Shown here piece by piece: positions 45,528 to 55,065 of a stretch of DNA of 64,000 bases (positions within the stretch are counted from its first letter, which is position 1; every line of letters begins with the position of its first letter). The notes below the pieces were generated by a model that was given only the letters and a program-made list of their open reading frames with translations, had not been told where the DNA came from and searched no databases. The DNA lies in the NCBI RefSeq assembly GCF_000024005.1, contig NC_013132.1:4892001-4956000 (forward strand). The letters run 5' to 3'. The translations under genes and the position numbers were made by a program. The stretch is from Chitinophaga pinensis DSM 2588. Its GTDB lineage: Bacteria; Bacteroidota; Bacteroidia; Chitinophagales; Chitinophagaceae.

Positions 45528-46619
45528 ATGCTGGAGAATTTACAGAAAGATCTTCATTTACCGCCGATTGTATGGAACATTTTGCTTGGCTGTGCCGCAC
45601 TGATTACGGGTTTTCTTTTTAAATACCTGCTGGCGCTCATCCTGAAACTGACGGCCGGTAAGAATGCAACGGATTATTCCCTGATCAGGTCTATCCTGAA
45701 AAGACTGGGAAAACCGATCAATTATTTTTTGCCGGTGCTGGTGTTGGACATGGTATTGCCGTTTATGGAACTGGCAAAAAAGCCCATGGATGTATTGAGT
45801 CGTATTGTGGAGATCTCGCTGATTGTTTCCTTTGGATTGATCCTGACCGGACTGGTAAAGGTATTTGAGGATTATGTGATGCACGCCTATGACCTGAAAA
45901 AAGAGGATAATCTGCGGGAGCGGAAGATGCGTACGCAGTTGCAGTTTGTACGTAAACTGACTATTAGTATGATCCTGGTGCTGACTTTGTGTGCGGTGTT
46001 GCTGAGTTTTGACAGTCTGCGGAAGATTGGCGCGGGACTTCTGACCGGTGTGGGCGTCGGTGGTATTATTGTGGGTTTTGCGGCGCAACGTTCCCTGTCT
46101 AATTTCCTGGCGGGGATGCAGCTGGCTTTTACGCAGCCGATCCGTATTGACGATGTACTGGTAGTGGAAGGAGAGTGGGGGCGGGTAGAAGAGATCACCC
46201 TGACTTATGTGGTACTGGGTATCTGGGATCAGCGTAAACTGATTTTACCGATCAACTATTTTATAGAAAAGCCTTTTCAGAACTGGACACGTACGGGGTC
46301 GGCGATATTGGGGACGGCTTTCCTGTACCTGGACTATACAGCGCCTATTGATATACTCCGTGCGGAGTTTGAGCGGATCTTAAAAGATCACCCGTTATGG
46401 GATAAGCGGGTGCAGGTGATGCAGGTCACCAACATTACCGACCGTTCTGTGGAAGTCAGAATGCTGGTGAGTGCGAACAGTTCGGGCAAAGCATTCGATT
46501 TGCGCTGTTTTCTGCGGGAAAACATGTTGTCCTTTATACAGGCCAATCATGCTTACTGTCTGCCGAAAACGCGTGCTTTACTGGAAGAAAATGAGCAGAA
46601 ATTACTGGCTCAGGGATGA
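45528..46619 (+). CDS. MscS-family mechanosensitive channel
   Basis: This 363-residue membrane protein has four predicted N-terminal segments, then the MscS pore helix (GAGLLTGVGVGGIIVGFAAQ, near 165-185) and the beta domain (SLSNFLAGMQLAFTQPIRIDDVL), followed by a cytoplasmic vestibule. It opens under membrane tension to release solutes during osmotic downshift. The last ten bases overlap the convergent VOC gene. Confidence 0.93.
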   Translation: MLENLQKDLHLPPIVWNILLGCAALITGFLFKYLLALILKLTAGKNATDYSLIRSILKRLGKPINYFLPVLVLDMVLPFMELAKKPMDVLSRIVEISLIVSFGLILTGLVKVFEDYVMHAYDLKKEDNLRERKMRTQLQFVRKLTISMILVLTLCAVLLSFDSLRKIGAGLLTGVGVGGIIVGFAAQRSLSNFLAGMQLAFTQPIRIDDVLVVEGEWGRVEEITLTYVVLGIWDQRKLILPINYFIEKPFQNWTRTGSAILGTAFLYLDYTAPIDILRAEFERILKDHPLWDKRVQVMQVTNITDRSVEVRMLVSANSSGKAFDLRCFLRENMLSFIQANHAYCLPKTRALLEENEQKLLAQG

Positions 46620-47074
46620 TCGTCATTGATCTCTACCCAATAGCCATCCGGGTCGGTGAAATAGATCTGTTTGATACCATCGACCCGGAGGGTTGGCTTA
46701 TCCGCTTCACCTTGCCAGCTTTGGAAAGGGATGTGGTGCTGACGTAAGCGGGCCATAAATTCTTCGACGGAGGAGACGCTGAAGCAGAGGTGTGAGTTTT
46801 TATCGTGGGGGACGATTTCCTTTGCTCCTGAAATAATGTGCAGATGACTGTGTTCAGCCACTTTGAACCATGTATGTCGTCCATCATGGAAGGGCTCAGG
46901 GATGGTATCTATCTGAACGATGTCCCTGTAAAATGCAGTACTTTTCTGAAGATCAACTACATAAAGCGCGATGTGATTTAACATGGCGCTTTTTCGTTGT
47001 TGTGCGGAAGCGGGCATATTGGAGAAGATCATAACAGCCGCCAGCATAAGCCAGTGTGGAATCCGTTGTTTCAT
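46610..47074 (-). CDS. Secreted VOC (glyoxalase-like) protein
   Basis: This 154-residue protein has a signal peptide (ending PASAQ) and one vicinal-oxygen-chelate module pair. Metal ligand candidates are His in LNHIALYV, His in SHLCFSV and Glu in GYWVEIND. A periplasmic or outer location is unusual for this family. Substrate is unknown. It is convergent with the MscS gene (10-base overlap). Confidence 0.85.
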   Translation of the reverse strand: MKQRIPHWLMLAAVMIFSNMPASAQQRKSAMLNHIALYVVDLQKSTAFYRDIVQIDTIPEPFHDGRHTWFKVAEHSHLHIISGAKEIVPHDKNSHLCFSVSSVEEFMARLRQHHIPFQSWQGEADKPTLRVDGIKQIYFTDPDGYWVEINDDHP

Positions 47075-47089
47075 TCTCCAATATACTCA

Positions 47090-47650
47090 CTACTGATCGA
47101 ATTTTATGAACTTTCTTGTCACCTTGATACCTGTGTCGAAGATGATCGTTACCAGGTAAACGCCTGGTACATAATCCTGTACATCCAGTTTGTACTCATA
47201 CATGGTACCGTAGCTGGCCAGCGGTGTATTAGCTTCTGAGAAGACCATACGGCCATAGAGGTTGATGACGCGCACGTCCACTCTTTTGACTCCCGGGTCC
47301 AGGTTATACTTAATGGTGATCTCTTTATCAGTAGGGTTGGGGTACACCAGCATTTCATCTGCATTCAGCTTTGGCAGCACCAACGGACCTTGCTGATATC
47401 CTTGTTGTACGACGGCATAGTCCGGATAGCTGAGCTGTTTCACCATGATATCGCCGATTGTACAGTCAATTTCGTATTCGAATAACTTGTTGTCCATGTC
47501 AGTTAATCCTACCAGTACGGCTTTTCCTCCGCTGGCAGTGACCTGACGTTCGATCTTGGGGATCAGCGCTGACTGCGCGTGTGCCATTCCTGAAAAAAGG
47601 AATGACACACCCACAGCACTTGCTGTAATTATTTTACTGATTGTTTTCAT
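47090..47650 (-). CDS. T9SS type A sorting domain protein
   Basis: This 186-residue protein has a signal peptide (ending MAHAQ) and a C-terminal T9SS type A sorting domain (about 105-186). Visible signature features are LVYPNPTDKEITI, VRVINLYGRMVFSEA and PGVYLVTIIFDTGIKVTRKF. The N-terminal 80 residues have no recognised domain. It would be exported through the outer membrane by the type IX system. The start is ATG 47650, directly after the stop of the larger OmpA-type gene upstream on the same strand, so the two are co-expressed. Confidence 0.88.
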   Translation of the reverse strand: MKTISKIITASAVGVSFLFSGMAHAQSALIPKIERQVTASGGKAVLVGLTDMDNKLFEYEIDCTIGDIMVKQLSYPDYAVVQQGYQQGPLVLPKLNADEMLVYPNPTDKEITIKYNLDPGVKRVDVRVINLYGRMVFSEANTPLASYGTMYEYKLDVQDYVPGVYLVTIIFDTGIKVTRKFIKFDQ

Positions 47651-47652
47651 TA

Positions 47653-50600
47653 TCAAGGTTTTTCGGCAGTGAAGATTTCCATCTCAACTCTTCTGTTCTT
47701 TCCTCTGCCAGCTTCGCTACTGTTAGTAGTAAGTGGTTTGGACTGACCATAGCCTTTGGTGGTAATTCTTTCAGCATCAACACCTTTGGTAACGAGGTAT
47801 TGTCTTACTGCTTCACTTCTTTTTTCTGATAAAGTCTGGTTAAATGTTTCCGTGCCTTCGTTGTCCGTGTGGCCGCTCAGCAGCAGCTGCCATTCACGAT
47901 GTGCCTGCAGTAAAGCAGCCATTTTGTCGAGGGAAGGCAGGGAAGAAACTGCGATTTCAGCTTTTGCACTTGCAAACTGAAGATTGGAGAATGCTTTATT
48001 TACTACTTCTTTTTCGTTCTTTTTCAGTTCTACTGTTTTCATAGCTGGTTTTGCCGGAGTGGCAGCAGCAGCTGAATCAGCAGATGGAGTCAAGTCGGTC
48101 ATTGGTAAAGGACCAGGACCTACAGGGAAACGTCTGTCGGAGTAAGGCAGTACGGTACCGTCAGCCAGTACTTCATCAGCACGGGAAGCAACGATCTGCC
48201 AGGTGAAAGGCACATTTGCTTTACCGCCCTGTAACTCTTTTACGTCGAAGCCTTTAGCGGATTTGTTGGTGACATATACACCATTACATTCGCCTTCCAG
48301 CTGGATAAATACTTTCATCGGGTGTTTTGCATCGACGCGGATTACTTTTGCGAGCAGATCTTCGAGGTCGATGTGTGCGGCACCGTTTTGCAGTTCGCCG
48401 GTACCGAAGTCCTGGAACAATACTTCTGGAGCTTCTGTACAGAACAGGAGGCGGTTTTCGCCAGCCTGGTCTTTCACCACTGTAGATTTTGTACCGTTGG
48501 AGATCATACCGTACATGCCGCTTGAATTAGCACCTGCGAGGTAAGTATAAGTATGCACAACTGAAGCGGAGGTACCGAATTCGAATACACCACCCCAACG
48601 TTCAACATCTGTAGCGAGACCTTTTGCAAAACCAATCACACCTACCCCCGCATATTGGCTGGCGCCTGTACCACCGGCAACACCTACTACACCAGCACCA
48701 CCGTGCGCTGGAATTACGGTTACCTGGTTATTACCGACACCCATTACACCTACACCAGAGGCAGCAGTGCTACCAAAACCGATTGTACCAACGCGTGTAC
48801 CAATTCCCATCACACCGCCGCCAATTTCAGGGGTGTTGGTAATAGTCTGGTAGTCAACATTGTTACCCGCACCTACTACACCCACACCAGTACCGTGTGT
48901 AGACATACCTAACACACCGCCGGAACGGAAGGTATTAGTGGCTTTATAAGGGGAGTTGGTCATACCGATCACACCCAAACCACCACTGGTAGAAGAGTTA
49001 TAGCCCCTTACCCCTTCATTGAAACGTGTGGTACCGGAACCATATATACCCGAACCTACCTGTGTGAAACCTTTTACTCCGTAACCGTTACTGGCGTTGT
49101 AACCCGCTACACCGGCGCCGGTACCGCTATTGGCGTAACCGATGATCGCGTTTGTATAGATAGGTTCGTCATTTACAATGCCGGTAGAGTGGTCTCCGGA
49201 GAATACAGTGAATACACCTTTACCGAGAGAGGTACCCGCATCGTCTGTACCATTTACAATGATCTGTGGTTTATCAGGGAAGATGCGCATTTTTTCAAAC
49301 TGCGGACCTGTACCACCTGCCTTAATGATGAAAGGATTATCGTCTGTAGTACCGATAAAATCGAGTGCAGGGTTGCTATCTGAGTTACCTCTGATCAGCC
49401 ATGCCCTGTTGGCGGATTTTAACGTATCTGTATCAGCAGTGGTGGCAAGTCCGATAGAGCCATCTGCTTTGAACTCCAGGTGAGAAAGATTCCAGCCTGT
49501 ACCACCTTCAGCCAGTACTTTCCATGTACCGGTGCTGTCATATATATAAGCTGTTCTGTCGGTGCTGTTATAATAAGCCCAGTTGAGGGAAGGGCTGGCC
49601 GGCGCTGCCGCCATTGAACCCTGCCAGCTGATAGAGGCGCCATCTTTACCGATTGTACCATCCTGTGCGAGTACCTGCCAGGTACCGAGGCTATCATATA
49701 TATATGCTTTCTTATCGGCGCTGTTATAGTAAGCCATGTTAAGGGAAGGCGTAGCTGGCGCTGTCGCCAGTGTACCCTGCCAGGAGATGGAGATACCATC
49801 TTTACCGGTCACACCTGCAACACCGTCTGCACCATCCTGTGCAAGGAGCTGCCAGGTGCTGGTGCTGTCGTAGATGTAGGATTTCTTATCTATTGTATTG
49901 TAATAAGCCTGGTTGATCGTCGGAGTAGCAGGAGCTGCGGCCAGGGAACCTAACCAGCTTACGCCCGTACCTACGCCATTTGTACCATCTACGCCACTTT
50001 CTGCGAAGATCTGCCATGCAGAACCGTCGTAGATGTAGGCTTTTTTATCGGTCATATTGTAATATGCCTGATTAGCGCCGCTTGGAGTCGGTTCAGCTGT
50101 GAAGGAACCTAACCAGGAGAGCGCAGGACCAGGAAGGCCGTCAGTGCCATTGGTACCGTCCTGCGACATGATCTGTGGCTGGAGGTTGGTATCGTAGATG
50201 TAAGATTTTTTGTCTGTACTGTTATAATACGCATTACCAGCTGCCGGAGCTACAGGAGCGGAGCTCAATGTACCGAGCCATACTACGTTGACAGTTGGAC
50301 CACCGCCGCCGCCAGTGCCGCCGTTTACAGCATACAATGCATACGGAACGGCCATAAAAGGCATTGATCCGATGGGAACAAAGTCGTTGTTACCATTTTT
50401 GTCCAGTTCGACTTTCAGATACTGGTTAGCCGCACTCCAGGGAATCGTCGCGAAGGAGCCGGTTTCTACAGTACCCTGACCAATAATCAGGTTGAACAAA
50501 CCCTGTGAGTTGGTCACAGCGGTCTGTTTCTCCACATAAATTGCAGGTCCGTCAGGGCTTCCGCTAAGGACACTGAATCTGACCTGGATAGCTTGCAGTT

Positions 50601-50733
50601 TTAAGGGTTCGCCCTGATTGGAAGTTCTGGCGAGAGCCTGGTAGTTGAAGCCTGTCAGACCAGATTGTGCTCTTGCGATGAAGCTCGAACAAACAAAAAT
50701 GGGGACAAGTAAAATGAGTAAAATTGCTTTCAT
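47653..50733 (-). CDS. Large surface protein with tandem repeats and OmpA domain
   Basis: This 1026-residue secreted protein has a signal peptide (ending FIARAQ). About residues 150-390 contain five tandem units of 42-48 residues, each with SWLGSL or SWQGTL, a segment like NQAYYN, DKKSYIYD, then WQLLAQDG, joined by collagen-like Gly linkers (GADGVAGVTGKDG). Residues 510-720 form Gly-rich beta-helix-like repeats (VGVVGAGN, GVMGIGTR) resembling tail-fibre proteins. The C-terminal 120 residues are an OmpA domain with LSGHTDNEG and GRGKNRRVEM. ATG 50733 gives the signal peptide. It precedes the T9SS gene by two bases. Role is likely surface adhesion or cell-wall linkage. Confidence 0.82.
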   Translation of the reverse strand: MKAILLILLVPIFVCSSFIARAQSGLTGFNYQALARTSNQGEPLKLQAIQVRFSVLSGSPDGPAIYVEKQTAVTNSQGLFNLIIGQGTVETGSFATIPWSAANQYLKVELDKNGNNDFVPIGSMPFMAVPYALYAVNGGTGGGGGPTVNVVWLGTLSSAPVAPAAGNAYYNSTDKKSYIYDTNLQPQIMSQDGTNGTDGLPGPALSWLGSFTAEPTPSGANQAYYNMTDKKAYIYDGSAWQIFAESGVDGTNGVGTGVSWLGSLAAAPATPTINQAYYNTIDKKSYIYDSTSTWQLLAQDGADGVAGVTGKDGISISWQGTLATAPATPSLNMAYYNSADKKAYIYDSLGTWQVLAQDGTIGKDGASISWQGSMAAAPASPSLNWAYYNSTDRTAYIYDSTGTWKVLAEGGTGWNLSHLEFKADGSIGLATTADTDTLKSANRAWLIRGNSDSNPALDFIGTTDDNPFIIKAGGTGPQFEKMRIFPDKPQIIVNGTDDAGTSLGKGVFTVFSGDHSTGIVNDEPIYTNAIIGYANSGTGAGVAGYNASNGYGVKGFTQVGSGIYGSGTTRFNEGVRGYNSSTSGGLGVIGMTNSPYKATNTFRSGGVLGMSTHGTGVGVVGAGNNVDYQTITNTPEIGGGVMGIGTRVGTIGFGSTAASGVGVMGVGNNQVTVIPAHGGAGVVGVAGGTGASQYAGVGVIGFAKGLATDVERWGGVFEFGTSASVVHTYTYLAGANSSGMYGMISNGTKSTVVKDQAGENRLLFCTEAPEVLFQDFGTGELQNGAAHIDLEDLLAKVIRVDAKHPMKVFIQLEGECNGVYVTNKSAKGFDVKELQGGKANVPFTWQIVASRADEVLADGTVLPYSDRRFPVGPGPLPMTDLTPSADSAAAATPAKPAMKTVELKKNEKEVVNKAFSNLQFASAKAEIAVSSLPSLDKMAALLQAHREWQLLLSGHTDNEGTETFNQTLSEKRSEAVRQYLVTKGVDAERITTKGYGQSKPLTTNSSEAGRGKNRRVEMEIFTAEKP

Positions 50734-51220
50734 CTCATACGAGTTATAACAGTAATAAGGCAATAAGTATATAATATTATATTATATCTTATATTATATT
50801 AAGTAAAGATATGACTTAATTTCTATTTATTCTTATTTTAATGTATTGTTTACACGAATCACACAGACGTAGCATGGTTATCTATGGAAATTATGTTATT
50901 TAAATAGGGGTATACCCCTCACTTTTGTGTTATATGATATGAGAAAAATAGGAGGTAACCCCTAGTAGCCGACTGATTATCAATTCCAGAAAATGGAATG
51001 AAAGGGAGGGATCTGGTCAGAGGGGGGTACTATTCACCCAAAAGTGGTATTTCTGAAAAAACTGACGCAAAGACAGGAGTGCTGACAAAAATACCCGGTG
51101 CACAAAGTTGCCCGTCGTGATATGTTGGTAAATTGTTAACATGAAGCAATACTATTTTCACCGGTGTTCCTTTTATGCATTCCGCTCCGTATATTGCTCC
51201 CCTTAAAGGAATTTAGAGAT
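50734..51220. other. Divergent intergenic region
   Basis: This AT-rich region separates the divergent repeat protein and GH92 genes. No gene was seen. A perfect 14-bp palindrome (AGGGGTATACCCCT) at 50906-50919 is the only obvious element. It may be an operator or chance. Confidence 0.5.
50906..50919. promoter_or_regulatory. Perfect 14-bp palindrome in a divergent promoter region
   Basis: AGGGGTATACCCCT lies between two divergent genes, a place where operators are common. No regulator is adjacent. Confidence 0.3.
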
Positions 51221-53506
51221 ATGCAATTGGGACTTAAGCATTACCCTGTGCTGGCTGCCTCACTTCTACTGGCCGGCATGCAGGTAAACGGACAAGACAA
51301 AAAACCAACTTTTACTTCAGGAAAGGAGTTTAAGCCATCAGAATACGTAAATCCATACATCGGTACCGGTGGACATGGTCACGTGTTCCTGGGCGCGAGC
51401 GTACCTTTTGGTGCAGTACAGGTGGGACCTACCAACATTGTAAAGGGTTGGGACTGGTGTTCTGGTTATCATTATTCTGACAGTGTGGTGATTGGTTTCC
51501 CGCAGATGCACCTGAGTGGTACCGGTATCGGCGACCTGGGCGATGTGCTGATTATGCCCTATACCGGTAAGATCAGGACCAACCACGGTTCACAGGAGAA
51601 TCCGACCAGCGGTTACGGATCCCACTATACACACGCGCATGAAACAGCTAAACCTGGTTATTACGCGGTGCAGCTGGAAGACTACAATATCAAAGTGGAA
51701 CTGACTGCTTCTGAAAGGGTTGGTTTCCATAAATATACATTCCCGGCAGGCCAGGAAGGTCACATTATCATCGACCTGAAAGAAGGTATCGGCTGGGATG
51801 CGCCTGTAGAAACCTTCATCCAGAAGAAGGACGAGTATACCCTGGTAGGTTACCGTTATTCCAAAGGATGGGCGGAAGATCAGCGCCTGTGGTTTGCGAT
51901 TAAGAGCAATGTACCTGTAAAGGACTTTGTAGTATTTGACGGTGACAAACAACTCTCTGGTACTGAAGGAAAAGGTAAGACCATCAAAGGTGTTATCAAT
52001 TTTGACAAAGCGCCTGCAGAAGCAATGCTGAAAGTAGGTATTTCTCCTGTAAGCAGCGAGAATGCGCTGGCTAACATCAACAGTGAGATCCCTTCCTGGG
52101 ATTTTGCAGGTACGGTGAAAACAGCTACCGGCAAATGGAACAAGGAATTGTCCAAGATCCAGCTGCAAACAAAAGATACTGCCAACAGAAGCATTTTCTA
52201 TACAGCCATGTATCATACAATGATTGGTCCGGCACTGTTCAATGACCATGACCGTTCTTACCGGGGTACTGATAAAAAAGCATATCCTAATCCGGGTTTT
52301 GACAACTACACTGTTTTCTCCCTGTGGGATATCTACCGCTCATGTGCGCCACTGTATACCCTGACACAGCCAGAGAGAGTGAGCAGTTTTGTAAACTCTA
52401 TGCTGACGATCTACAAACAGCAGGGTAAACTGCCTATCTGGCCACTGGTAGGTAGCGAAACGAACTGTATGGTGGGTTATCATGCGGTACCGGTTATTGC
52501 TGACGCTTACCTGAAAGGTTACAAAGGCTTTAATATCAATGAAGCGTTTGACGCCATGAAGGCTTCTGCTACCAGAGATGATCTGGGCATGAAGGATATC
52601 AAGGCAAAAGGATACATTCCTGCTGATAAAGAATACGAATCTGTATCCAAAGCGATGGAATATGCGATTGACGACTGGTGTATTGCTGCTGTAGCTAAAA
52701 AGCTGGGCCGCGCTGCTGATTTCGAATATTTTTCCAAACGTGCAGGTTATTATAAAAACTACTTCGACAGCACTATCAAGTTTGTGCGTCCAAGAATGGA
52801 TGACGGTAGCTTCAAAACGCCGTACGATCCGTTCCATTCCATCCATGAGAAAGGTGACTTCACTGAAGGTAATGGCTGGCAGTACACCTGGCTGGTACCA
52901 CAGGATGTGGAAGGTCTGATCAGCCTGATGGGTGGTGATGATGCTTTCACCAAAAAACTGGACAGTCTGTTTGTGGCAAGCGGCGACATGGGTGCAGAAG
53001 CATCTAATGATATTTCCGGTCTGATTGGTATGTATGCACATGGTAATGAGCCAAGCCATCACGTAACTTACATGTATGCTTATGCTGGTAACCAGTGGAA
53101 AACATCCGAGAAGGTAAGACAGGTGATGAGAGACTTCTATACTACCACTCCGGAAGGGCTGGCTGGTAACGAGGACGTAGGCGCGATGTCTTCCTGGTAT
53201 GTACTGTCTTCTCTAGGCTTCTATCCTGTAAATCCTGCAAAAGGGATTTATGTGTTTGGTAGTCCGCTGTTTGAAAAAGCCAGTCTGAAAGTACAAGGTG
53301 GTAAAACTTTCAACGTTGAAACCGTCAACAACAGCGCTGAGAACATTTACATCCAGCAGATTACGCTGAATGGCAAGCCATACAAAAACAGCTATATCCG
53401 TCACGCGGATATCCAGAAAGGAGGTAACCTGAAGATCACCATGGGTAACAAGCCTAATTATGATTTCGGTAAAGCGGTGGCTAACCGTCCCGATTCAAAA
53501 TACTAA
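51221..53506 (+). CDS. GH92 alpha-mannosidase
   Basis: This 761-residue secreted glycosidase belongs to family GH92 (calcium-dependent exo-alpha-mannosidases). It has a signal peptide (ending QVNGQ), the N-terminal beta-sandwich motif NPYIGTGGHGHVFLGAS, the SGNE-like and GNEPSHHVTYMYAY segment with catalytic-site residues, TEGNGWQYTWLVPQD (near 563), and NEDVGAMSSWYVLSSLGFYP. ATG 51221 is preceded by GGAATTTAGAGAT and gives the signal peptide; an upstream in-frame ATG at 51164 does not. It would release mannose from N-glycans or mannans. No susCD pair adjoins it. Confidence 0.95.
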   Translation: MQLGLKHYPVLAASLLLAGMQVNGQDKKPTFTSGKEFKPSEYVNPYIGTGGHGHVFLGASVPFGAVQVGPTNIVKGWDWCSGYHYSDSVVIGFPQMHLSGTGIGDLGDVLIMPYTGKIRTNHGSQENPTSGYGSHYTHAHETAKPGYYAVQLEDYNIKVELTASERVGFHKYTFPAGQEGHIIIDLKEGIGWDAPVETFIQKKDEYTLVGYRYSKGWAEDQRLWFAIKSNVPVKDFVVFDGDKQLSGTEGKGKTIKGVINFDKAPAEAMLKVGISPVSSENALANINSEIPSWDFAGTVKTATGKWNKELSKIQLQTKDTANRSIFYTAMYHTMIGPALFNDHDRSYRGTDKKAYPNPGFDNYTVFSLWDIYRSCAPLYTLTQPERVSSFVNSMLTIYKQQGKLPIWPLVGSETNCMVGYHAVPVIADAYLKGYKGFNINEAFDAMKASATRDDLGMKDIKAKGYIPADKEYESVSKAMEYAIDDWCIAAVAKKLGRAADFEYFSKRAGYYKNYFDSTIKFVRPRMDDGSFKTPYDPFHSIHEKGDFTEGNGWQYTWLVPQDVEGLISLMGGDDAFTKKLDSLFVASGDMGAEASNDISGLIGMYAHGNEPSHHVTYMYAYAGNQWKTSEKVRQVMRDFYTTTPEGLAGNEDVGAMSSWYVLSSLGFYPVNPAKGIYVFGSPLFEKASLKVQGGKTFNVETVNNSAENIYIQQITLNGKPYKNSYIRHADIQKGGNLKITMGNKPNYDFGKAVANRPDSKY

Positions 53507-53525
53507 TCATACATTGATATGATAC

Positions 53526-53558
53526 GAAGCCGGCTGTGATTTACAGCCGGCTTTTTTT
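53526..53558 (+). terminator. Terminator of the GH92 gene
   Basis: AGCCGGCTGT and ACAGCCGGCT form a perfect 10-bp stem with a five-base loop followed by seven T. Confidence 0.9.
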
Positions 53559-53559
53559 G

Positions 53560-53595
53560 GGAAATTAGGAATTAAGAATTAAGAATTAAGAATTG
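53560..53595. repeat. Heptamer array HA7 (single arm)
   Basis: About five AATTAGG/AATTAAG heptamers directly follow the GH92 terminator. They are followed by GGAATGCAGCGGAGATTTG, also found next to arrays HA2 and HA8. No reverse arm follows. The next 300 bases to the FecR gene hold no gene, in particular no sigma factor. Confidence 0.8.
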
Positions 53596-53899
53596 GAATG
53601 CAGCGGAGATTTGCAGGGCCGCGGAGCGGGAACATTTGTGCCGGGGCTTTATCGGAAAATTGGGGATCAGGATCAGGGTGTTGAATTAACGGCGGTAGGA
53701 ATAACCGATCTCTTTCTTAATCAATCGTTTACTTTTATTTTTCTATTATATGCCATAACAATTTGTTAGCAAATGCATTAACCGGTAATTAACAGTTTAA
53801 ATGAACAGATGTGCGTAGCTTCATGCAATAGATTGCAAGACCTGTAGTTTGTATATTCCACGTGCGGAGCCATCTACCAATCATTGAACAGTAAGAAAG

Positions 53900-55060
53900 A
53901 TGAGTGAAAATCATGAACACATATACCAGTTGTTATTGCAAAAGCGCAACGGTACAATCAATGAATCAGACGATCAGTATGTAACAGCATTAATCAGCGG
54001 CCACGAAGACGTCGAATTAATGTGGAGGGCCCTGAAGCATAGTTTCTCGCTGCCCGGTGAGGAAAAATTCTGGCAGCAGATCGATGTATCGAATGCCTGG
54101 AGTGCTGTCAGGGAAGAATTATCCGTAAAGAACACGAATATACGCAGTATCAGAAAGTGGCTGTTTGCGGCGGCTGTTGTAACCGTCGCCATGACGGGTA
54201 TCAGTCTGATATGGAAGAATACTCGCCAGCAGCCATTTGAGGCGGCTGGTCCGGCGCCTGTCACTAAGCCCGCTGCGCCCAAGGGCGGTTTGCAGTTGCA
54301 GCTGGCCGGAGGAGAGACTATTGCCCTACCTTATAATCAGGCAGGACAGGATATCAAGGCCGGAGATGTGCAGCTGAGTGCCGGGGCCAAGAAATTACAG
54401 TATACCAGCGGTACGGGTATGGGTAGTGGCTATAATACGCTGACAGTTCCGCCTAAAATGGACTATAAACTGGTGCTTTCAGATGGCACGGAGGTATGGC
54501 TGAATGCTACTTCCCGTTTACGTTTTCCATTCAATTTTACAGGAGACAAACGTGAGGTCTACCTGGATGGGGAAGCGTATTTCCAGGTTACTAAAAATGA
54601 TGCTAAACCATTTGTCGTACATACAGAGAATACGGATATTCAGGTACTGGGTACCAGTTTCAATGTCAATGCCTATAGTGATGGTCTGACCCGTACTTCA
54701 CTGGTCAGCGGTGCCGTAATCAGCAGGGCTGAAGGCAAAGAAGTACAGCTGAAGCCTGGTCAGGAAGCCGTTTATAGCAGCGAAAAGGGCTATAAAGTGA
54801 CTGATTTTGACGACAGTGAAGTGCTGGCCTGGATGAAAGGCGTGTATGTATTTCATAATACTTCCCTGTCAGAAATTGCCAGCGTCATTGAACGTTGGTA
54901 TGGCGTCCAGGTAGTATTTGACAATAAGGAACTGGCCAGTAAGAAATTTACCGGTGGATTAGAGAAACTGCAACGTCTCGATTATTTCCTGGAAACCCTG
55001 GAACTGATCGGCGACATCCATCATACTTATGATGCGAATGGTGTATTACACCTGAAATAA
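53900..55060 (+). CDS. FecR-family anti-sigma factor, orphan
   Basis: This 386-residue protein has a cytoplasmic N-terminal helical region, one membrane segment (about 86-104), a FecR domain (about 165-275; SDGTEVWLNATSRLRFPFNF, AYFQVTKNDAKPFVVHT, VLGTSFNVNAY) and a C-terminal DUF4974 (about 310-385). FecR proteins hold ECF sigma factors and release them on a TonB-receptor signal. Normally an ECF sigma gene precedes it and a SusC gene follows; neither is here. Its partners may be elsewhere or lost. Confidence 0.92.
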   Translation: MSENHEHIYQLLLQKRNGTINESDDQYVTALISGHEDVELMWRALKHSFSLPGEEKFWQQIDVSNAWSAVREELSVKNTNIRSIRKWLFAAAVVTVAMTGISLIWKNTRQQPFEAAGPAPVTKPAAPKGGLQLQLAGGETIALPYNQAGQDIKAGDVQLSAGAKKLQYTSGTGMGSGYNTLTVPPKMDYKLVLSDGTEVWLNATSRLRFPFNFTGDKREVYLDGEAYFQVTKNDAKPFVVHTENTDIQVLGTSFNVNAYSDGLTRTSLVSGAVISRAEGKEVQLKPGQEAVYSSEKGYKVTDFDDSEVLAWMKGVYVFHNTSLSEIASVIERWYGVQVVFDNKELASKKFTGGLEKLQRLDYFLETLELIGDIHHTYDANGVLHLK

Positions 55061-55065
55061 GGGCT

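Noticed and set aside
53596..53899. Pseudogene of an ECF sigma factor upstream of fecR
   Set aside because: I found no segment resembling sigma-70 region 2 or 4 in any frame.
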